Source of the DNA: CAYZJB01 sp964602985
Lineage (GTDB): Bacteria > CLD3 > SB21
DNA: 64,000 nucleotides
Assembly: GCA_964602985.1 (NCBI GenBank)
Contig: CAZRTJ010000006.1
Location: 62,001-126,000, forward strand
Direction of reading: 5' to 3'
Positions 60,112 to 64,000 of this stretch are shown here, in pieces. The first letter of the stretch is position 1; every line of letters begins with the position of its first letter. The notes under the pieces were generated by a model. The model was not told where the DNA came from. It saw only the letters and a list, made by a program, of their open reading frames with translations, and ran no database searches. Both the position numbers and the translations under genes were made by a program.

Positions 60112-62848
60112 ACAGCTCGGGGTACAGCTTCACCTGACAGTCGCGGCACAGACCGTGGGTGAATTCCGCGTCCGAGTGCTTGCTGATGTACGACTCGATC
60201 TGGTGCCAGTAGCCGCTGTCGTCACGGACTTTCTTGCATGATGCGCAGATGGGAAGCAATCCGCTGAGTGTTTTGACCTTGGCCAGGTTCTCCCGCAATT
60301 CTCCGATCAGTCTTTCTTTTTCTTTCTCCAGCAAATGTTGCTGGGTCACATCCTGGGCGTACCCGATCACAAACGAACGTCCACCGGGATCGTTGTGTAC
60401 GCGATTGACATAGGAGAGGATGAGCGACTTGCCGCTCTTGGACTTCAATTTGAGGTATCCCTCCGCGTATCCCTGACGACGGATGATTTCCAAATATTCC
60501 CCAAAAAGCGTCCGCGCGGATGGAGCGATGAATTCCTCCAGGGAATGTCCGACCATCTCGGGTTCCGTGTATTCGAACAGCCGTGCGCTGGCCGGATTGA
60601 TCGACAACACGCGTCCATCCATGTCGTGGGTGCAAATCAGCCCGGCGCTATAGTGAACGAGATCGTGATACAGTTGCTCGCTTTCCCTAAGAGCGAGTTC
60701 GGCCTTCTTTCGTTCCGTGACGTCGTGGGCGACTCCGATGACCAGGCCCTCCGGTCCGAGCGCATCCTGCCACACGAAATGGCGAAACGTGCCGTCCCGG
60801 TGGACAGCGGTCTGCTCGTAGGGACCTTCGCGGATCAATTGCCCACGCGAGGCGGTCGCCTCGATAGCCGCGCGCTCGGTCCGGCGAGTGTTTTCGGAGT
60901 GAATGGTTTCCCACCAGCCATTGCCCAGTATCTCTTCGGGTTGATATCCGAGCATGGGCGTTACCGAAGGACTGACGTAAACGATTTCTCCCGTCGGGGC
61001 GGCCACGAGTACCAGGTTGCTTACGTTGCGCAAAATGGAATCCGAGAGACGCAGTTGTTTCTCAGCTTCTTTGCGCGCGGTGATGTCCGACACGATCCCA
61101 ACCGAGCCGATCACCGTGCCTTCCGCATCCCGCATGGGCGCTCCTCCCATCTGCGTCCACAGCGCTTGACCGCTCTTCTTTCGCAGACGAATCTCATAGT
61201 GGTCCGAGATGCCTGCCCGACGCAATTGGTTCTTTTCCTCGATGACCCGTGCGTCTGCCTCATCAAACACGAGAAAATTCTTGGCCGCTCTTCCCATCAG
61301 TTCATCCCGTGAATATCCGACCATGTCGCAAAAGGCGCGGTTGGCATACGTGATGACGTCCTCGTTGGTGACGAAGAGTATCCCCTCGGACATGCTTTCG
61401 GCGAGCGTCTCATACAGCCGCTCGCTGGCCGCCAGCGCCTTTTCGGACTGCACGCGCGAGGTGACGTCCCGGTAGATCCACAGATGCCCGCGAAACGTCT
61501 CATCGACAAAGAGAGGGACGTAATCCCGCTCGAGGTGCTTTCCGTCCGTTCGCTCCAATGGCTCGGCCACGACAGGCTCACGCGCTTCGATGATGCGGGC
61601 TATTCGGCTGGCGAATTCCGACGAATTCCTGAAGAGAGCCGCTGACTGTTCGGCGGCGGCCGCGCAATCGATGCCGACCATCTCCTCCGGGGTCATCGGG
61701 AGTTGGAACAGATCGCAGAATTGTTGATTGACCAGCGAGATTTTTCGCTGTTCGTCTTCCACGAGGACGCCGGACGGGATGGTCACGATCAGCGACTCCA
61801 GTCGTCTGGCCGTCAACGCAAGATGCGCTTCTGCGGCGTGCTGAGCGGTGATGTCACGGGTGATGCCCTCCAGAAAGAGCGGGTTGCCTGACGCATCCTT
61901 GACCAGCCGGATGTCTTCCGAGATCCACATCGTCGATCCGTCCTTGCGGTAGACCTCCGCTTGGAGATTCTCCACTCTGCCGAATTCGTGCATCATCCTG
62001 AGCATCTGGTCGCGTTGTTCGGGCTGCACGTACAGAGATCGTGTGTCGCGGACGCTCCCCAGCAGTTCTCTCGTGTCGCCGAAGCCGTACATCCGGGCCA
62101 TGGCGCGATTGACGGACAGGAAGCGGCCGTCCAGAGTGCTTTGGAAAACTCCGTTGATCGACTCCTCGATGATCTTTCGGTATCGTTCGTCCGTCACATC
62201 GCGCGCGACGGTGTAAATGATCTTTTCCGCAGACACCGGCACGGCGGTCCACGCCAGAGAACGATACGAGCCGTCCTTGCACCGATACCGATTTTCAAAT
62301 CGCAGGATCGATTCTCCCTCCGCCAGAGCGTCCGCGACTTTGCGGGTGGCCGGCACATCCTCGGGATGGATAAACTCCGTATACGGACGGGCCAGCAGTT
62401 CCCCCATCTCGTATCCCAGCAAGTCGCACCAGGACTGGCTCACGCGAATGAAGTATCCGTCGAAATTGGCAATCGAAAGGAGGTCGTGCGACAACGAGAA
62501 GAATCGATCCAGATCCTTCAGCCGTGTTTGTTCCCACGTTGTGTCTCTCACGCAGGTGAGCGCGCCGCGAATGTCCCGCCCCTCAAAAAGCGGGGACAGA
62601 TGGATCGCAAACGAGCGCGAGATCCCGCCGATGGAGTGCGTTTCGTCAACCGTAAGAGTCCCCCCCTTCAAGATCTTTTCATACCGCGGTTTCCAGATCC
62701 GCTGCAGGGGATCGGGCACCTGGTCGAATAAGGAAATTCCGATCGCGGGTTCCCGTCCCGTCAGCGCGGCAAAATTTGTCTGAAACGATCGGTTGCCCTG
62801 GACGAGTCGATACTGAAGGTCGACTGTCCAAACGGCCTGTTCCTTCAT
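60101..62848 (-). CDS. Seven-PAS sensor protein with Cys-rich C-terminal output motif, no kinase
   Basis: A 915-residue protein. Seven PAS modules can be seen, starting near AVWTVDLQYRLVQGN, LSIANFDGYFIRVSQ, GVFQSTLDGRFLSVN, GVLVEDEQRKISLVN, GILFVTNEDVITYAN, LVLVAAPTGEIVYVS and GLICTHDMDGRVLSI. A coiled coil leads to LLPICASCKKVRDDSGYW and a CRDC near the end. That ending is common on PAS proteins and often replaces a kinase. CASC and CRDC may bind metal. The ATG at 62848 is one choice; a TTG at 62881 would add 11 residues. No histidine kinase or cyclase domain is present. Confidence 0.85.
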   Translation of the reverse strand: MKEQAVWTVDLQYRLVQGNRSFQTNFAALTGREPAIGISLFDQVPDPLQRIWKPRYEKILKGGTLTVDETHSIGGISRSFAIHLSPLFEGRDIRGALTCVRDTTWEQTRLKDLDRFFSLSHDLLSIANFDGYFIRVSQSWCDLLGYEMGELLARPYTEFIHPEDVPATRKVADALAEGESILRFENRYRCKDGSYRSLAWTAVPVSAEKIIYTVARDVTDERYRKIIEESINGVFQSTLDGRFLSVNRAMARMYGFGDTRELLGSVRDTRSLYVQPEQRDQMLRMMHEFGRVENLQAEVYRKDGSTMWISEDIRLVKDASGNPLFLEGITRDITAQHAAEAHLALTARRLESLIVTIPSGVLVEDEQRKISLVNQQFCDLFQLPMTPEEMVGIDCAAAAEQSAALFRNSSEFASRIARIIEAREPVVAEPLERTDGKHLERDYVPLFVDETFRGHLWIYRDVTSRVQSEKALAASERLYETLAESMSEGILFVTNEDVITYANRAFCDMVGYSRDELMGRAAKNFLVFDEADARVIEEKNQLRRAGISDHYEIRLRKKSGQALWTQMGGAPMRDAEGTVIGSVGIVSDITARKEAEKQLRLSDSILRNVSNLVLVAAPTGEIVYVSPSVTPMLGYQPEEILGNGWWETIHSENTRRTERAAIEATASRGQLIREGPYEQTAVHRDGTFRHFVWQDALGPEGLVIGVAHDVTERKKAELALRESEQLYHDLVHYSAGLICTHDMDGRVLSINPASARLFEYTEPEMVGHSLEEFIAPSARTLFGEYLEIIRRQGYAEGYLKLKSKSGKSLILSYVNRVHNDPGGRSFVIGYAQDVTQQHLLEKEKERLIGELRENLAKVKTLSGLLPICASCKKVRDDSGYWHQIESYISKHSDAEFTHGLCRDCQVKLYPELFNK

Positions 62849-62896
62849 CGATGGGGCAGATGGTGTCACGTTCGTCGCCAAATCAGACGGCAGATG

Positions 62897-63853
62897 TCAA
62901 CTCCATTCCAACATTCTCTGCAGGGGAACGAGCGCACGTTGGCGGATGCCCTCGTCCAGGATAATTTCCGGAGACCGATGCTTCATGCACTGCAGCAGTT
63001 TCTCGAGCGTGTTCAGTTTCATGTGCGGGCATTCATTGCATGCGCAGTTGTTGTTGGGGGGAGCGGGCAGGAAAGTCTTCTGCGGGCAGGCCTTTTGCAT
63101 TTGGTGGATGATTCCCGGTTCCGTCGCGACGATGAATTCCGATTCCCCTGAGGTTTGGACAAATTTCAACAGGGCGCTGGTCGATCCGACGAAGTCAGCA
63201 AGTTGCAGGACGGACGCCTCGCACTCCGGATGCGCGATGATCCTTGCGCGCGGGCGCTGTTCCTTCATCTGGATGATCTTTTTCTCGGAGAAAATTTCGT
63301 GCACCATGCACGTTCCCGGCCACAAGAGCATGTCGCGTCCCGTCTTTTTTGCGAGGTAGGCTCCGAGGTTCTTGTCAGGTGAAAAGAGAATCGGACGATC
63401 GGCCGGAACCTGCCGAATCAGTTTTTCCGCGTTGCTCGATGTGCAGATGAGGTCCGACAGCGCTTTGACTGCTGCCGAGCAATTGATGTAGGTGATGGCG
63501 TAATGATCCGGGTGTTTCTCCCGAAACGCTTTGAATGGATCCGGGGGACAACTGTCGGCGAGCGAGCATCCGGCGGCCAGATCGGGGAGGAGCACGGTCT
63601 TGGTCGGGTTCACGATCTTGGCCGTCTCCGCCATGAAATGCACGCCCGCGAAAACGATGACGTCCGCGTCGGTCTGTGACGCGCGGCGCGCCAGCTCCAG
63701 ACTGTCGCCTACGAAATCCGCCAGATCCTGGATCTCGGACTCCTGGTAATAATGAGCCAGCAGGACGGCGTTCATTTCCTTCTTCAGCCGGTGAATTTCG
63801 TCCACCGGATCGAGGATGGATGTCGTGGATTCAGCAGGTTTTGACAGCAGCAT
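62897..63853 (-). CDS. nadA: Quinolinate synthase A
   Basis: A 318-residue NadA that condenses iminoaspartate with dihydroxyacetone phosphate to give quinolinate in NAD synthesis, using a [4Fe-4S] cluster. Seen are LLAHYYQESEIQDLADFVGD, INCSAAVKALSDLICTS, PGTCMVHEIFS and CACNECPHM with cluster cysteines. AAAGG 7 bp upstream supports ATG 63853; ATG 63859 is an alternative. The start overlaps the end of the SpoU-type gene by 23 bp. nadB is not in the window. Confidence 0.95.
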   Translation of the reverse strand: MLLSKPAESTTSILDPVDEIHRLKKEMNAVLLAHYYQESEIQDLADFVGDSLELARRASQTDADVIVFAGVHFMAETAKIVNPTKTVLLPDLAAGCSLADSCPPDPFKAFREKHPDHYAITYINCSAAVKALSDLICTSSNAEKLIRQVPADRPILFSPDKNLGAYLAKKTGRDMLLWPGTCMVHEIFSEKKIIQMKEQRPRARIIAHPECEASVLQLADFVGSTSALLKFVQTSGESEFIVATEPGIIHQMQKACPQKTFLPAPPNNNCACNECPHMKLNTLEKLLQCMKHRSPEIILDEGIRQRALVPLQRMLEWS

Positions 63854-64000
63854 ATACATCCTTTGCTTGCCGCGTGCGGTATTTCTGGACAAACTGAAAA
63901 ACGGCGATGCCGTACGCGACGGCGGCATTCAGAGATTGTTTGGTTCCAAACATGGGAATTTCGCAAGCCCGATCGCATTCGGCAATCGTCTGGGGCGTGA
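63831..64000 (-). CDS. TrmH/SpoU family RNA methyltransferase, 3' end only
   Basis: The C-terminal 55 residues of a gene that starts beyond the right edge. The end reads CEIPMFGTKQSLNAAVAYGI, which is the SPOUT motif 3 region (IPM-x-G-x-K-x-SLN-x-x-VA), followed by VFQFVQKYRTRQAKD. The family methylates ribose or bases in tRNA or rRNA. Which site this one modifies cannot be told. It overlaps nadA by 23 bp, so the two are probably an operon. Confidence 0.85.
   Translation of the reverse strand, partial: TPQTIAECDRACEIPMFGTKQSLNAAVAYGIAVFQFVQKYRTRQAKDVYAAVKTC

Noticed and set aside
62848..62881. A TTG start for the PAS protein at 62881
   Set aside because: Possible, but there is no clear ribosome binding site for it; an in-frame ATG at 62848 opens the first PAS-like region. 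The choice remains uncertain.

Overview
This 64 kb window looks like chromosomal DNA from a medium-to-high GC bacterium of the Bacteroidota/Ignavibacteriota-like (FCB) assemblage. The lineage call is an inference. It rests on a PorX-type response regulator (receiver plus PglZ domain), a carboxypeptidase-regulatory/von Willebrand A fusion, a Rof-like antiterminator, an outer-membrane-type protein of a kind common in Bacteroidota, many lipoproteins and FlgD-like or two-component-type propeller proteins. Purine-rich ribosome binding sites are visible before many genes, and several promoters look like TTGNNN-N17-TATAAT rather than the TAnnTTTG type of Bacteroidia. This suggests a lineage outside the Bacteroidia proper. 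No rRNA, tRNA, phage or classical insertion sequence was seen.

Layout. 1-9.8 kb: a PBP4-type carboxypeptidase (cut at the window edge), YraN, an AraC-Ogt DNA repair fusion, oligopeptidase B, a BaiN-type flavoprotein, a REC-HK-REC hybrid kinase, a secreted Asp/Cys-repeat protein and P5C dehydrogenase. 9.8-15.4 kb: a 1139-residue DUF4175-like coiled-coil membrane protein, a DUF457-like membrane protein and a SpoIVB-S55-like lipoprotein. 15.6-20.8 kb: a two-gene NAD-linked molybdenum formate dehydrogenase, then an AbiEii-like nucleotidyltransferase with its small partner. 20.8-27.8 kb: a minus-strand run of urocanase, methyltransferase and enoyl-CoA hydratase, then PorX and a RapA-like SNF2 helicase. 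28.0-31.3 kb: a tightly packed five-gene envelope cassette built around an exported YidD-like protein. 31.3-36.5 kb: an RND efflux pair with a small lipocalin-like protein, and a small membrane protein. 36.6-47.8 kb: gltX, a CDF transporter and many envelope proteins, with a Rof-like protein. 47.8-48.9 kb: a non-coding block with a candidate small RNA, then a GIY-YIG gene enclosed by two copies of a roughly 210 bp palindromic repeat cluster. 48.9-64 kb: mutS, lemA plus a triple-module DUF2207 protein, ettA, a GDPD, a Crp/Fnr regulator with an outer-membrane protein, a DinB-like protein, a seven-PAS sensor without a kinase, nadA and the end of a TrmH/SpoU methyltransferase.

The least explained parts are the YidD/LolA-like/tandem TPR cassette (28.0-31.3 kb), the covarying palindromic repeats around the GIY-YIG gene, the PorX-helicase pair, the orphan terminator near 48.05 kb that implies a small RNA, and the same promoter-like block upstream of two unrelated lipoprotein genes.
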